Assembly (NCBI GenBank): GCA_002298995.1 | Contig: DBMO01000035.1 | Location: 54,089 to 95,621, forward strand | DNA: 41,533 nucleotides | DNA from: Desulfarculales bacterium UBA696 | GTDB lineage: Bacteria; Desulfobacterota; Syntrophobacteria; Syntrophobacterales; Syntrophobacteraceae | Reading direction: 5' to 3' | Shown: positions 1 through 8,653 of the stretch, in pieces | How positions within the stretch are numbered: position 1 is the first letter of the stretch | Layout of the letters: each line of letters begins with the position of its first letter | The notes under the pieces: generated by a model | What the model was told of the DNA's origin: nothing | Database searches by the model: none | The model's input: only the letters and a program-made list of their open reading frames with translations | Position numbers and translations under genes: made by a program

Positions 1-363
1 TGTATAGGTTTCGTCATAATGCCGGATCACGTGCACGCCCTGCTGCATTTCAAACAAAAAGATATGCTCAGCCATTTTATTCAGGAGTGGGAAAGAAGGT
101 CGTCAATTCAATTAAAGGTATTCATGAGAGACCACATACCTTCATATGTTGTCGCGATCGACCTTGATGAACCGATCTGGCAACCAAGATTCTATGACTT
201 TAATGTCTTTTCCGGCGCCAAGGCAAAAGAGAAGCTCGATTATATGCACAACAATCCAGTCAAAAACGGACTGGTCAAGAAAGCCGTGGAATGGGCGTAC
301 GGTTCGGCAAGATGGTATCTCATGAGAAGGTCAGTCGGAATCGAGATTCTACCACTTGACTGA
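1..363 (+). CDS. REP-associated tyrosine transposase (RAYT), 5' end outside window
   Basis: This is a Y1_Tnp/IS200-like REP-associated transposase, a single-strand DNA nuclease family that acts on REP hairpins. The reading frame is open from base 1, so the true start lies upstream of the window. The HUH metal motif is visible as MPDHVHALL just inside the window. The typical C-terminal block follows, with RFYDFNVF-like residues, then LDYMHNNPVKNGLV; the Tyr of DYMHNNP is the expected nucleophile. The visible 120 residues are intact to the TGA at 361-363. A REP hairpin sits 15 bases downstream, as expected for RAYT/REP pairs. It is a different RAYT lineage from the degraded copies at 406-546, 37290-37917 and 41297-41533. 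Whether the complete gene is functional cannot be judged from this window. Confidence 0.82.
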   Translation, partial: CIGFVIMPDHVHALLHFKQKDMLSHFIQEWERRSSIQLKVFMRDHIPSYVVAIDLDEPIWQPRFYDFNVFSGAKAKEKLDYMHNNPVKNGLVKKAVEWAYGSARWYLMRRSVGIEILPLD

Positions 364-378
364 GCCTCTTGCGCTACC

Positions 379-408
379 GCGCCCGGAAACAATTCCGGGC
401 CACCCGCG
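379..408 (-). repeat. REP hairpin next to RAYT
   Basis: A perfect 8-bp stem, GCCCGGAA/TTCCGGGC, has the loop ACAA and is flanked by CACCCGCG. Read on the minus strand it carries a GGGTGG head followed by a hairpin, the usual REP layout. The same CCACCCGCG flank recurs beside the hairpin at 41131-41151. Confidence 0.7.
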
Positions 409-546
409 CGTTGATGTTCTTCGTGAAATGCAGTTTTCAGATATTGAACGTGTCTTATCAACAAATCGAGATGCCTTTGGGCAATTGTTAACAGTGAAGA
501 AATATGTCGCTCCCGGCAGGCGGTTTCGGCGGTAGTTGGTCATCAT
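406..546 (-). pseudogene. RAYT transposase 5' remnant with empty MITE site
   Basis: The minus strand encodes the start of a RAYT (MMTNYRRNRLPGATYFFT), nearly identical to the starts of the copies at 37290 and 41297. It has one extra base after TTCAC, which shifts the frame. The homologous sequence resumes as RHVQYLKTAFHEEHQR in the next frame and stops near 406, where it abuts the REP of the upstream RAYT. Only about 47 codons remain. The TA at 456-457 is the unoccupied site that carries a 110-bp MITE in the other two copies. Confidence 0.8.
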
Positions 547-575
547 CACATCCAAGTGATTGTAAATGGAAAATA

Positions 576-601
576 GATGGGTTGCGCTCGCTCCACCCAT
601 C
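576..601. repeat. GATGGGT/ACCCATC hairpin upstream of RAYT remnant
   Basis: A 7-bp stem, GATGGGT/ACCCATC, encloses a GC-rich 12-base loop. The same hairpin with the same flanking sequence lies at 37223-37248, upstream of another RAYT copy. It appears to be the 5' REP-like element of this RAYT family. Confidence 0.6.
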
Positions 602-723
602 CTACGAATATTACGATCTATATCGCTTCCCGGTTAATTCAATAAACCCCACCAGTTGCCAAATTATCCCTACGTGTAAAAAACGTGTGCTAAGCGCACC
701 GGAAGCAAGGCTTTATAAAAGAG

Positions 724-797
724 CGGGGGAATGATTCCCCCGTGCCCCCCGGAATTTTCGGTCTCGCGCGCAAGGCGCGCGGGGCCGAGGGCTCGGC
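724..797. other. Cluster of three perfect GC-rich hairpins, no gene
   Basis: There are three consecutive perfect inverted repeats. CGGGGGAA/TTCCCCCG spans 724-742, GCGCGC/GCGCGC spans 766-780, and GCCGAG/CTCGGC spans 784-797. They lie in the part of the left inverted-repeat arm that has no match in the right arm. There is no T-run after any of them, so a simple terminator is unlikely. I recognise no known RNA or mobile-element end here. Confidence 0.4.
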
Positions 798-906
798 GCT
801 GTAGGCGACTGGCCGAAGACCGCCGCCCCAGCGCCATACAGAGCCGCAAAGCGGCGAGGGGGTGTGGGGGCCACAACCCATACGCTTTTATAGTATCGAC
901 TTGAAC

Positions 907-978
907 GGCATGCCGTCCGGACATTCGCTGGCAGCGGACGATAAAGACTCAAATGAGCAATGCGGGCAGGATGATTGA
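907..978 (+). pseudogene. C-terminal remnant of phage-like HTH gene
   Basis: The last 23 residues (GMPSGHSLAADDKDSNEQCGQDD in two parts: GMPSGHSLAADDK then DSNEQCGQDD) match the C-terminus of the protein encoded at 36387-37010, which ends GMQSGHS...DSNEQCGHDDRA. The rest of the gene is missing and the upstream sequence is unrelated. This is a broken second copy carried in the left inverted-repeat arm. It helps define the limits of the duplicated block. Confidence 0.7.
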
Positions 979-1269
979 GCGTGATGTAAACCCGGCCAAG
1001 CACTCGCACAAGGGTGCGGCTATGGTGCATTAACGGTGCGGCAACGGTGCAATACAAGTGCGGTTAAAGTGCGGAAAAAACGGCCTGCTTCGGCTTCCAG
1101 CAAAGATCTCCATAATCACGAAGTAGATGGGGGCAGCCTCGGTGCGGAATGAATGAGCCGATGCCCGTGATCTTTGAAAACCGTCTTAAATCGCTTTCGT
1201 CCAGGGTTTGCCATGTCTGGCATCGGGGTCGCTGCCATCGGGGCCTGCCATCGGCACTAGAGCGCACGC

Positions 1270-1305
1270 GTCCCGCACGGGGTCGGGGTCCCGCACGGGG
1301 TCGGG
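1270..1305. repeat. Two tandem 18-bp repeats
   Basis: GTCCCGCACGGGGTCGGG occurs twice, back to back. Just upstream, at about 1210-1255, GCCATCGGGG-like units also recur. The tract lies downstream of treY and outside any supported gene. No function is apparent. Confidence 0.7.
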
Positions 1306-1419
1306 CCAAGATAACAGGTTAAAATGGCTTGAAATATTGCTCAAAGCGTGGCTTATATGGGCCTTAGAAGTTCATTTTCGGCGCTGAAAGTAAACGTCTA
1401 AGAGATGCGAGTCAGCACA

Positions 1420-4218
1420 CTACTCCTTTCCTTCTCCCATAAGTAAGGCCGCTGGAAAACTGAGTAATGTATCTCCCACAGACACTGTCTTGCCCGCGGA
1501 AAGTACCTCGTTCGTGATAACATTTCGCCAGGCAGCGGGCGCCCCGTCAGGCATTATCACCTCTGTGTCCCGCCATACTTGTCTTCCCAGAGGGAAATCT
1601 CCCTCTCCAACCAGGTGGCTGAGAAACCTGGGAGCAACGACCAGGGCCCATTGTCGCTGATGCCTCCATGCAAAGGCGACGACATGGCTCCTGAACCTTC
1701 CCGCCGACTCAAGGGGAAGATAAGCGCCGGAACGGAAGATCTCTCGATTTACTTTTTTTGCTTTGAGCGCGCGATAAATGAGAAAGAGTTTAATCTTTCC
1801 ATCTCCCTTTGTGGCGAGAAGATCCTGGATCAGTCTGCCAATATTGGAATCTTCCCGTTCCCGGATGCCGGCAAGCATGGCGCGCCTTGTTTCAAAATCC
1901 ACCGGCCGGCGATTGTCGGGATCCACCAAGCTCAGGTCCCATAGTTCAGACCCCTGATAGAAATCAGGCACCCCGGGTGAGGTAATCTTGATCAGTGTCT
2001 GCGAGAGGGAGTTGAGCATCCCGTAGTGAGAAACTCTCCGGCAAAACGGGATAAGCTCTTTTAGAAATGCGTTGGCTGCCGAGCGGGCCAGGATTTTCTC
2101 AGCGAATGAGACGTAAGCGTTCTCATACTCAGCGTCGGGTTTCAACCACGCGGTATGGACTTTGGCTTCCCGGACTGCTTTTACAATATACGCCTTAATT
2201 CTTTGAACGAAGTCTGGATAATCGGCATCTGAAAATGGAAGTGCGCCAATCAGCGTCTGGTACAAAAAATACTCGTCGTTTCTATCCGGGACGGCCAAAC
2301 CTTGGACGCGCTTTTTCTTGCCCCTGTTTATCTTGATCCAGCTTCGGAGTTTTTTCAGCCACTCGTCCGGCATCTCGGACAATACATTTATCCTGGCGCG
2401 CGCGTCCTCGCCTCTTTTGGTATCGTGAGTCGAAGTCGCGTTTAAGGAATCCGGCCACAGGTCTCTTCTCTTCATGTTGAAGTTGTGGAATTCTTCGAGC
2501 GAGCAGCCGAAGTGATCCGGCCGTCCACCCACCTCATTAAGTGACAAGAGCCGGTTGTACACATAATGTGTGGTATCTTCGACTCCCTTCGCCATTACCG
2601 GCCCACTAAGCTGCTGAAATCTCATTGAAAAGTGGAGCCAGTCCCGCTTCTCTTCCTCGGAAACATAATCGGGAAAGTCCAGGAGAAGAAATTTTCGCAC
2701 GAACGCAAATCCATGTAACAGGGCGGGGAAATTTGCTCTGGCCCGGTCCACCGCCGCCAAAATGTATTTTCTGTCGTCTTCCGAGACCGCAACCTTGCTC
2801 ATGTAAGTCCTGTATACGGGAAATACTGCCAGGACTTCGGTCAGGGCTCTTTGCAGCGCGGTGAGAGTTATGTCGCTTCCATGGCGGTCCCGGCTGGAGA
2901 TATTCTTCAGGAGTTGGGCTAGATTGTGGACATCGCCCGCCATATCTTCCTGGATCATCAGTTTTTTGTTGCCGCGCACTACATCATCATAAGAATTCTT
3001 CAAGCCGGTTACGCTGGAATAAATTCTACCGAAGGCGCGCTCATTTTCCTTTTGGCAAAACAATTCATTGACATAATTTGTAAAATCGTAGCCGGTCGTT
3101 CCCTGTACCGGCCAGGAACGTGGCAGGTCTTCCTGAAGATTGAGAATCTTTTCAACGATTATATAGTTTGCCGGTGCTTTTTCTCTCACTTTTTGAAGAT
3201 AGCTTGCCGGATCGTACAGCCCATCGACATGATCAATTCTTAAACCGGTTACGATTCGTCTTTCAATTAGATCGAATATCAGGCCGTGAGTGTGGTTTAG
3301 AACGTGCTCGTCTTCCACCTTGAGTGAAATTAGCCCATTCACACAAAAGAAGCGGCGATAGTTTATTTCTTCCGCGGCCACTTTCCAAAATGAAAGCCTG
3401 AAGAGTTGCTGGGATAGAAGGTCATCAAGGAAGTTGAAACTATCGGCTTTCCCTTTCTCGCCGTTGAATGTCCGCAAGGTTTCATCAACAAATGCCTTTA
3501 TTACGGCATTGCTGTTGTAGGCTTCCCAGAGAGTGTGTTGGATGAATTTTATCTGGTTATTGCGCTCCTGCGGCTCATCGCTCGAAGGGAGCGACTTCAA
3601 GACATAGAGGATGCCTAATAGTTTGATAAAGTCGGGATTGTCGTCGGCAAGTTTTCTTTTCAAATGGGCCAGGTTCTTAAACAAATTGAGATAAGATTCG
3701 ATTCGTAACGGGAAGGCGAGGTTATAGTAAGCGGCCTTGAAGCCGTCAGGGCCATATTGGAGGGCGATCTCTCCATCTTCGAGACTCTCCCCATAGAACC
3801 TGCCAAGAAATGGCGCCAGAATTCTCTTGTTGAGGCTGGCGGCCGGATAATCCCAATCCACGTCGAAAAACTGAAAGTACCTGGAGTTGGAACCGTTCTC
3901 CAAAATATCCATCAGCATCCGATTATCCGAATCTATCGCCATATGATTCGGGACAATATCCTGAATCCACCCCATATTGTACTTTTTCAGCTCCGCGGCC
4001 AGCCCCTCCATATCAGAGATCCCTCCCAACTCGGGATTCAGCTGATTGGGATCAACCACATCATAGCCGTGGAGGCTGCCCTTGACGGCTTTGAATATGG
4101 GAGAAGCGTACAGGTCGGATATACCCAGGTCAGCCAGGTAGGAAATGACTGCCCGTGCGGCCTTAAAGCCGAACGCGGGATTGATTTGAATCCTATAGGT
4201 CGCGGTTGGCCTATTCAT
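1420..4218 (-). CDS. treY: Malto-oligosyltrehalose synthase TreY (GH13_26)
   Basis: TreY is a cytosolic GH13 enzyme that rearranges the reducing-end alpha-1,4 bond of maltodextrin to an alpha,alpha-1,1 bond. The product is maltooligosyl-trehalose, which TreZ normally cleaves to trehalose. The 932-residue length is normal for the family. The N-terminal TYRIQ and the SPI...GSLHGYDV block are diagnostic. Catalytic residues are visible at D329 (GLRIDHVDGL), E356 (IIVEK) and D599 (NATSTHDTKRGEDARAR). The ATG at 4218 has a weak GGGAAG upstream and gives the conserved N-terminus. The gene lies 21 bp downstream of the GH57 gene on the same strand, so the two are likely co-transcribed. Its usual partner treZ survives only as a 3' fragment at 6694-6948, leaving the fate of the product open. 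Confidence 0.95.
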   Translation of the reverse strand: MNRPTATYRIQINPAFGFKAARAVISYLADLGISDLYASPIFKAVKGSLHGYDVVDPNQLNPELGGISDMEGLAAELKKYNMGWIQDIVPNHMAIDSDNRMLMDILENGSNSRYFQFFDVDWDYPAASLNKRILAPFLGRFYGESLEDGEIALQYGPDGFKAAYYNLAFPLRIESYLNLFKNLAHLKRKLADDNPDFIKLLGILYVLKSLPSSDEPQERNNQIKFIQHTLWEAYNSNAVIKAFVDETLRTFNGEKGKADSFNFLDDLLSQQLFRLSFWKVAAEEINYRRFFCVNGLISLKVEDEHVLNHTHGLIFDLIERRIVTGLRIDHVDGLYDPASYLQKVREKAPANYIIVEKILNLQEDLPRSWPVQGTTGYDFTNYVNELFCQKENERAFGRIYSSVTGLKNSYDDVVRGNKKLMIQEDMAGDVHNLAQLLKNISSRDRHGSDITLTALQRALTEVLAVFPVYRTYMSKVAVSEDDRKYILAAVDRARANFPALLHGFAFVRKFLLLDFPDYVSEEEKRDWLHFSMRFQQLSGPVMAKGVEDTTHYVYNRLLSLNEVGGRPDHFGCSLEEFHNFNMKRRDLWPDSLNATSTHDTKRGEDARARINVLSEMPDEWLKKLRSWIKINRGKKKRVQGLAVPDRNDEYFLYQTLIGALPFSDADYPDFVQRIKAYIVKAVREAKVHTAWLKPDAEYENAYVSFAEKILARSAANAFLKELIPFCRRVSHYGMLNSLSQTLIKITSPGVPDFYQGSELWDLSLVDPDNRRPVDFETRRAMLAGIREREDSNIGRLIQDLLATKGDGKIKLFLIYRALKAKKVNREIFRSGAYLPLESAGRFRSHVVAFAWRHQRQWALVVAPRFLSHLVGEGDFPLGRQVWRDTEVIMPDGAPAAWRNVITNEVLSAGKTVSVGDTLLSFPAALLMGEGKE

Positions 4219-4239
4219 GATGGACTTCCCGGTTATCTA

Positions 4240-6690
4240 TCAATTTGCGGGTTTGCTGTTTCCGGGACATGTGGGCACCCGCAGCAAGAAATTCTCTGCC
4301 AGGACTGTGTAAAGGCGCAGCCATTCCTGCGCGTTTTGGTCGCCCATCTCCGCCTTCAGCTTGAAGTTGGGACAATGGGCGTGAAGTACCTTGTAGCAAA
4401 TGTTTTGGGTTTTCCAGAGATTGACCTCGAACGGCAGGGTCCGGACAAGTTGTGCAGCCTTATTCAACCTCTCTACACGAGCAAGGTCGTCAGGCTGATC
4501 GAGAAGTTGTTCGGCCAGACTCTCAATGTTGCGGGCCAGTAACAAGCCAAGAGCAGTCGCATCCAGAGTTGCCCCGGCCAGACGAGCTTCTTCCAGAAGA
4601 GGTCTTACGACTTCGGGGTCAAGCCCCTCCCCTTGAAGCACCCTGCGAAGCTTGGCATTCAAGCACAAGTCCGCGGCGACCGACAGGACTTGTGGCCGTG
4701 GGGTGCCGGAACCGGTCAGAAAACGAATCAAGGGGGCATGGTGCTCATAAATCGAGCTATATGCAGCTTCAGCCTCTCTTAGAGTGGGCCCCATGATGAT
4801 GTTCAGAACTTTTCGCCGCTCATCGGCAAAGAGCGAGGTTAGAGAGTACGTAGACGTCCCGAAGTATTTACCCAGCAGGAGTATGGTCTTCGGGAAGTCA
4901 GCCGTGGCGAAGGCCGCTGAAATCTCTTTGGCCAGCGCTTCATATTTTTGCGCGCCCTGATATTCACCGGTGCCGCAGGCGATACTGTGATCGCCAAGAT
5001 GTAGAACGCCAAAGCACAAACTGGAGGATATGCGCGTAACCTCTGAGGTAACCGTAGCCCGCCCGATTACCAGCCTTGACCGTCCTACCTGAAAGCTGCG
5101 GTAGTCCTCCCGGGTGGCGGAATAAGCATAGATCGAGCTGCGCTCACCGATATCCTGAAACAGCGAGCTTAAGGCATAGTGGGCGCCTACATCTTTCATA
5201 TCGAGCATGGCAGGCCTGACCCATTCCTCATAAACATTGCGGCCGTCACGGTGCTCAGGCATGTTGCTCTTGGCACGCTCAAGATGTTCGAGAAAGCCAG
5301 GTTCGAAGGCCTCGCTGAAAAGCTGGTCGGCCAACTGAAGAACCCTGCCCGCATATTGGATGACCTGAACTGTCTCAATCCCGGAAAGCTCGTCGAAAAA
5401 CCAGCCGCAACTTGTGTACATGAGCATGGCGTTGCGCTGGAGCTCCATAAGATTCAGGACCGTGATCTCGTCCCCGGAGTTTAAGGGGCGGGTCGCGTGG
5501 CGGTTCAGAAACGCACTGATGCGGTCGGGTGATCGATCCACGATGACGTCGATGTAATCGTCCCGAGCCGCCCAGGGATCGGTCAGAAACTGTCTGGCCA
5601 TTTGTTCAAAAGCCGGATTCACGGCGTCGCGGAGCCAGTCCAGGGCCGCACGCAGGGGGGCTCGCCAGGCCTGGTTCCAACCCGGGTTGCCTCCACTGTT
5701 ACATCCGCAATCCGATCGCCAGCGTTCTATGCCGTGTTCGCAGCTCCACGAGCTGTTTTCAAAGATCTCCACTTCGTACGCCGGTGGATGATCCGCAAGG
5801 TACCTGCCATAATTCGTCACCTGCGCCAAGCCGTTGGACTCGATGTAGTGGAGCGCATGCGCCAGGGCCATGTCGCCGTGGCGATGATGATGTCCATAGC
5901 TTTCGCCATCCGTGGCGATGTGGACGAGGCGAGGAGAGTCGTCGGCGAATGCGGACAACAGCCTGTTGGCGAACGCCTCGCCGTTGTCGAGCAATCCTTC
6001 AAATGCAAGAGCCTGTGAAATAGGACCGTCGTAAAAGAACAGGGCCATGACGCGGCCGGACGGCAGCGATACCCGGTATGCTATGGCAGGGTAGATTTTT
6101 CCACCACTCACGTCCTGCCATTCGTTACCATCAATGGGGCGAACCCGGCTTGCCTGCCTGGGGGCAAGTATGGCAAATCCGATGCCGTGTTGTGCCATGA
6201 GGTCAAGGGTTTCAAGATCTACCGCCGTCTCCGGGAGCCACAACCCTTCCGGTTTGCGTCCAAAGCGATACTCAAAATCTTTTATTCCCCAGATAATCTG
6301 GGTGTTCTTGTCCCGGCTGTTGGCCAGCGGCAGGATCATGTGGTTGTAGGCTTGGGCCAAAGCATTTCCATGACCGAAGAATTTCTCCAGGCTCTGCCGG
6401 TCAGCCTCTAAAATTGCCTCATAGGCGTCGGTGGCATAGTTCTGCATCCAGAGCAAGACCGTTGGACCGAAGTTGAAGCTTATACTGGCATAATTGTTCA
6501 CCAACTTGGCGATACGTCCTTCCGTATCCCAGATTCTCGACACCGCGTTAGCCGCGTAACATTCGGCTGTAATCCGCTCGTTCCAGTCGTGGTACGGGAA
6601 AGCGGAATCCTGGATCTCGATCGCCTCCAGCCAGGGGCTTTCTCTGGGGGGTTGATAAAAATGCCCATGGATACAAACAAATCGGTCCAT
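4240..6690 (-). CDS. Glycoside hydrolase family 57 protein with DUF3536-type C-terminus
   Basis: This 816-residue protein belongs to the GH57 alpha-glucan-active group. These are retaining enzymes that hydrolyse or transfer alpha-1,4/1,6-glucans. The N-terminal HGHFYQPPRE motif is GH57 region 1. GLWLPETA near residue 170 matches the region carrying the nucleophile Glu, and ATDGESYGHHHRHGD near residue 265 matches the region with the acid Asp. The C-terminal half resembles DUF3536, found in large GH57 proteins. No signal peptide is seen, so it is probably cytosolic. Substrate cannot be assigned; maltodextrin or glycogen processing fits the neighbouring treY. The ATG at 6690 has GGAGG 7 bases upstream, inside the last codons of the treZ remnant. 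That suggests it was once translationally coupled to treZ. Confidence 0.88.
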   Translation of the reverse strand: MDRFVCIHGHFYQPPRESPWLEAIEIQDSAFPYHDWNERITAECYAANAVSRIWDTEGRIAKLVNNYASISFNFGPTVLLWMQNYATDAYEAILEADRQSLEKFFGHGNALAQAYNHMILPLANSRDKNTQIIWGIKDFEYRFGRKPEGLWLPETAVDLETLDLMAQHGIGFAILAPRQASRVRPIDGNEWQDVSGGKIYPAIAYRVSLPSGRVMALFFYDGPISQALAFEGLLDNGEAFANRLLSAFADDSPRLVHIATDGESYGHHHRHGDMALAHALHYIESNGLAQVTNYGRYLADHPPAYEVEIFENSSWSCEHGIERWRSDCGCNSGGNPGWNQAWRAPLRAALDWLRDAVNPAFEQMARQFLTDPWAARDDYIDVIVDRSPDRISAFLNRHATRPLNSGDEITVLNLMELQRNAMLMYTSCGWFFDELSGIETVQVIQYAGRVLQLADQLFSEAFEPGFLEHLERAKSNMPEHRDGRNVYEEWVRPAMLDMKDVGAHYALSSLFQDIGERSSIYAYSATREDYRSFQVGRSRLVIGRATVTSEVTRISSSLCFGVLHLGDHSIACGTGEYQGAQKYEALAKEISAAFATADFPKTILLLGKYFGTSTYSLTSLFADERRKVLNIIMGPTLREAEAAYSSIYEHHAPLIRFLTGSGTPRPQVLSVAADLCLNAKLRRVLQGEGLDPEVVRPLLEEARLAGATLDATALGLLLARNIESLAEQLLDQPDDLARVERLNKAAQLVRTLPFEVNLWKTQNICYKVLHAHCPNFKLKAEMGDQNAQEWLRLYTVLAENFLLRVPTCPGNSKPAN

Positions 6691-6693
6691 CAG

Positions 6694-6948
6694 TTAGGCC
6701 TCCGGTAGCAGACTTACAATGAGAAAGGCATGTTTAGTCAAGGTCACCGAAACTTTCCCGTCTGATTGAAGCACTGTGGGCATGTCGCGGCCCGGACCGT
6801 TCCATCGTTTCTCTCCCGACGCCAGGCGATTCAGCATATTGGGATAAGTGAAGCTCGTCCCAAACAAAATGGGGGGCAATGACAACTCGGCGAGGAAATT
6901 TTGCAACCTCGACCTCCATACTGACGCACCTTGATTTGCCGCTTTCAT
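6694..6948 (-). pseudogene. 3' remnant of treZ-like amylase gene
   Basis: The C-terminal part reads ...NRLASGEKRWNGPG, then MPTVLQSDGKVSVTLTKHAF, which resembles the terminal beta-domain of malto-oligosyltrehalose trehalohydrolase (the RWxGPG...LP...HS/AF pattern). No catalytic barrel precedes it. An in-frame TAA lies about 20 codons upstream of the ATG, and CreA coding sequence begins at 7020. I infer that most of treZ was deleted and its 3' end retained, because that end carries the ribosome binding site for the GH57 gene 3 bp downstream. A real small protein of 84 residues is the less likely alternative. Confidence 0.6.
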
Positions 6949-7019
6949 ATCCGTCGGTGTCGGGATGGCAGGGGATGCAGGGTCGGTTTAAGAATTCGAT
7001 TCAGACCGGAAGTTCAAAT

Positions 7020-7508
7020 TTATGGTGCGGGCCACCCCATGATCGGAACCGTGCTGATGCTGTTCTTCGGACTACCCTCGATAACCCGGTCGCTATATGC
7101 CACGTAAACCAGCACATTGCGATCGCGGTCAAAGAACCTAACGACCTGAAGCTTCTTGAACACGAGGCTGCGGTGCTCGTCGAAGACGCGCTCGCCGTCC
7201 TTGAGTTCGCCCGCAATCTTGATAGGGCCGACCTGACGACAGGCTATGCTGGCGTCACTCGTGTCCTCCGCAACGCCCAGTTCGCCCTTTATACCTCCCG
7301 TTTGAGCACGGGAGATGTGACACGCGACGCCCTGGACTTTAGGGTCGTCGAAGCCGTCGATCACTATCTTGTCGTTGGGTCCGAACAAGCGAAAATGCGT
7401 GCTGACCGAGCCGGTCGTGCCGCGTCCTGGGCGACTGAAGACCCACCATCCGAATAACACAATGAACAAAAGAATCCCGCCGCCGAGAATAATTCCGATC
7501 CGTTTCAT
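7020..7508 (-). CDS. creA: CreA family protein
   Basis: This CreA-family protein of 162 residues has a single N-terminal hydrophobic segment (IGIILGGGILLFIVLFGWWV) that would act as a signal anchor or signal peptide. The diagnostic core follows: GSVSTHFRLFGPNDKI, DGFDDPKVQGVACHISRA, GGIKGELGVAEDTSDASIAC, SLVFKKLQVVRFFD and EGSPKNSISTVPI. The biochemical role of CreA proteins is not established; in enterobacteria the gene heads the creABCD locus, but no creBCD is seen here. The ATG at 7508 is preferred over an in-frame start 36 bases upstream because GGGAAGG lies about 8 bases before it. It seems independent of the glucan genes downstream. Confidence 0.9.
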   Translation of the reverse strand: MKRIGIILGGGILLFIVLFGWWVFSRPGRGTTGSVSTHFRLFGPNDKIVIDGFDDPKVQGVACHISRAQTGGIKGELGVAEDTSDASIACRQVGPIKIAGELKDGERVFDEHRSLVFKKLQVVRFFDRDRNVLVYVAYSDRVIEGSPKNSISTVPIMGWPAP

Positions 7509-7825
7509 GATGGTTTGCCTTCCCAGAGTGAATTTGCACCCCACCTTGGAGCCAAGAAGGGGATGAAGCGATAGATGAGATGATCGTTAGCGATCACGCG
7601 TTATTCCATGAATACGACATTGGATATGGCTGTCACTGTGCCGTTCTTCCTGCCGTTGCCCACACAGGGGCAAGATAGTGCTTCGACCACCTTTCCGCTC
7701 GTCAGGCATTTCTCTTTTTTCGTCAAGGAAGGACAAACCGACTAAATTTCTTCAAGGCGGCTTTCCTCGTTCAGGCTCTTTCAGCGCACCTGGAGTGCAA
7801 TTGCATCGACAGTCTTTATGACCCT
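7509..7825. other. Intergenic region, no gene seen
   Basis: About 320 bases separate creA from the downstream end of the next minus-strand gene. A small palindrome, GATCG-TTAG-CGATC, occurs near 7580-7597. I see no convincing promoter, terminator or small gene; the creA promoter should lie here. Confidence 0.5.
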
Positions 7826-8068
7826 TTAGGCGGATCTAATCCTGGAGCCACCTTTTTTGCTCGCATAAAGCAGGAGCGCACCACCACCGACTATTGCCCC
7901 GATACCGGCCCAGACGGGGACGTTGACCGTCTCCTTTTGCGCAAAAGACATCTCGATCTGGCCCAACTTGATGTAGTCAGTCTCCTTGGTGTAGCTGAAC
8001 TTGCCGTACAGTAGCGCTGCGATGCCGACCACTATCAGCACGCTTCCCATGATCTTGAGTGCGCTCAT
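7826..8068 (-). CDS. Small two-helix membrane protein
   Basis: An 80-residue protein with two hydrophobic segments, KIMGSVLIVVGIAALLYG and VPVWAGIGAIVGGGALLLY, separated by a polar loop (SYTKETDYIKLGQIEMSFAQ). The layout resembles small DUF3185-like inner-membrane proteins that recur in Desulfobacterota and related phyla, but I am not certain of the family name. No function is known. The ATG at 8068 is chosen over an upstream in-frame start because GGAGCAGAGGAA immediately precedes it and the extra residues look non-conserved. It is the first of three tiny membrane-protein genes on this strand. Confidence 0.75.
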   Translation of the reverse strand: MSALKIMGSVLIVVGIAALLYGKFSYTKETDYIKLGQIEMSFAQKETVNVPVWAGIGAIVGGGALLLYASKKGGSRIRSA

Positions 8069-8343
8069 TTCCTCTGCTCCTTCGTAAAATTCCGTGAGCC
8101 TCCGGCACGTGCGGTCCACCAGGGAACAAGCACCACCGCTGAGGCTGAGAGCAACCGGACGGTTCCGCTCGGTGCCCTGCTGAATAGAATCATTTTGTGG
8201 TCGCTACCGGCCAAAACTCATATGGCGCCGTAACCGCTCACCGCGGAGGATGCCGCCAAGTACCCCTTTTGGGGACTCAAGGTCCTTCTCATAAGTTGGC
8301 CGCACTCCTTCGGCATCCGAAAGCATGCACCACACCAGGACCC

Positions 8344-8535
8344 CTACCTCCCGACACTAATTGTCGAAAGTGAACCTATGACCCCGAAGACGCTCAACAG
8401 CCAGAGAATCACGACGATCACGACCACTACATTTAAGATTCTCTTGATTTTCCCATCCATGGGTATGTAGTTATTAATCAGCCCAAGGATAACCCCAACC
8501 ACAACCAGAATAATGATCAAATTAATCAAAGGCAT
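8344..8535 (-). CDS. Thivi_2564-type small membrane protein
   Basis: A 63-residue, very hydrophobic protein. Two helices (LINLIIILVVVGVILGLI and ILNVVVVIVVILWLLSVF) flank the polar turn NNYIPMDGKIKR. The NNYIPMD-KIK turn is characteristic of the small family labelled Thivi_2564 in genome annotations. Function is unknown. An AAGGATAAGAGG stretch directly upstream supplies the ribosome binding site for the ATG at 8535. About 275 bases separate it from the next gene downstream, so each of these three genes may have its own promoter. Confidence 0.8.
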   Translation of the reverse strand: MPLINLIIILVVVGVILGLINNYIPMDGKIKRILNVVVVIVVILWLLSVFGVIGSLSTISVGR

Positions 8536-8653
8536 CCTCTTATCCTTTCATGTCCCTAAGCCTACTAGCCGGTTAGTCCTGACGGAAATCAGAGCTACTC
8601 GATTCCATCCTTTACTGTAGATGTCCCTCCCCTTCTCGATGCCCTCACTCCTC

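Larger units (their letters stand above)
406..1203 (-). repeat. Left arm of long inverted repeat
   Basis: Read on the minus strand, this segment is collinear with 36170-37538 on the plus strand. Bases 1203 to 905 match 36170 to 36472; landmarks are GATCACGGGCATCGGCTCAT and TGTATTGCACCGTTGCCGCA. Bases 716 to 406 match 37105 to 37538, apart from the MITE. The interiors differ: 717-904 here is unrelated to 36473-37104, which holds most of a phage-like gene. Identity in the matching blocks is high by eye, with scattered substitutions. No intact gene lies inside this arm. Confidence 0.8.

Noticed and set aside
713..1057. Minus-strand open frames in the left repeat arm
   Set aside because: They run through hairpins and through the antisense of a known C-terminal remnant. 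Low-complexity Arg/Pro-rich translation.
3757..4542. 261-codon open frame on the plus strand
   Set aside because: Antisense to treY and the GH57 gene, with no family features.
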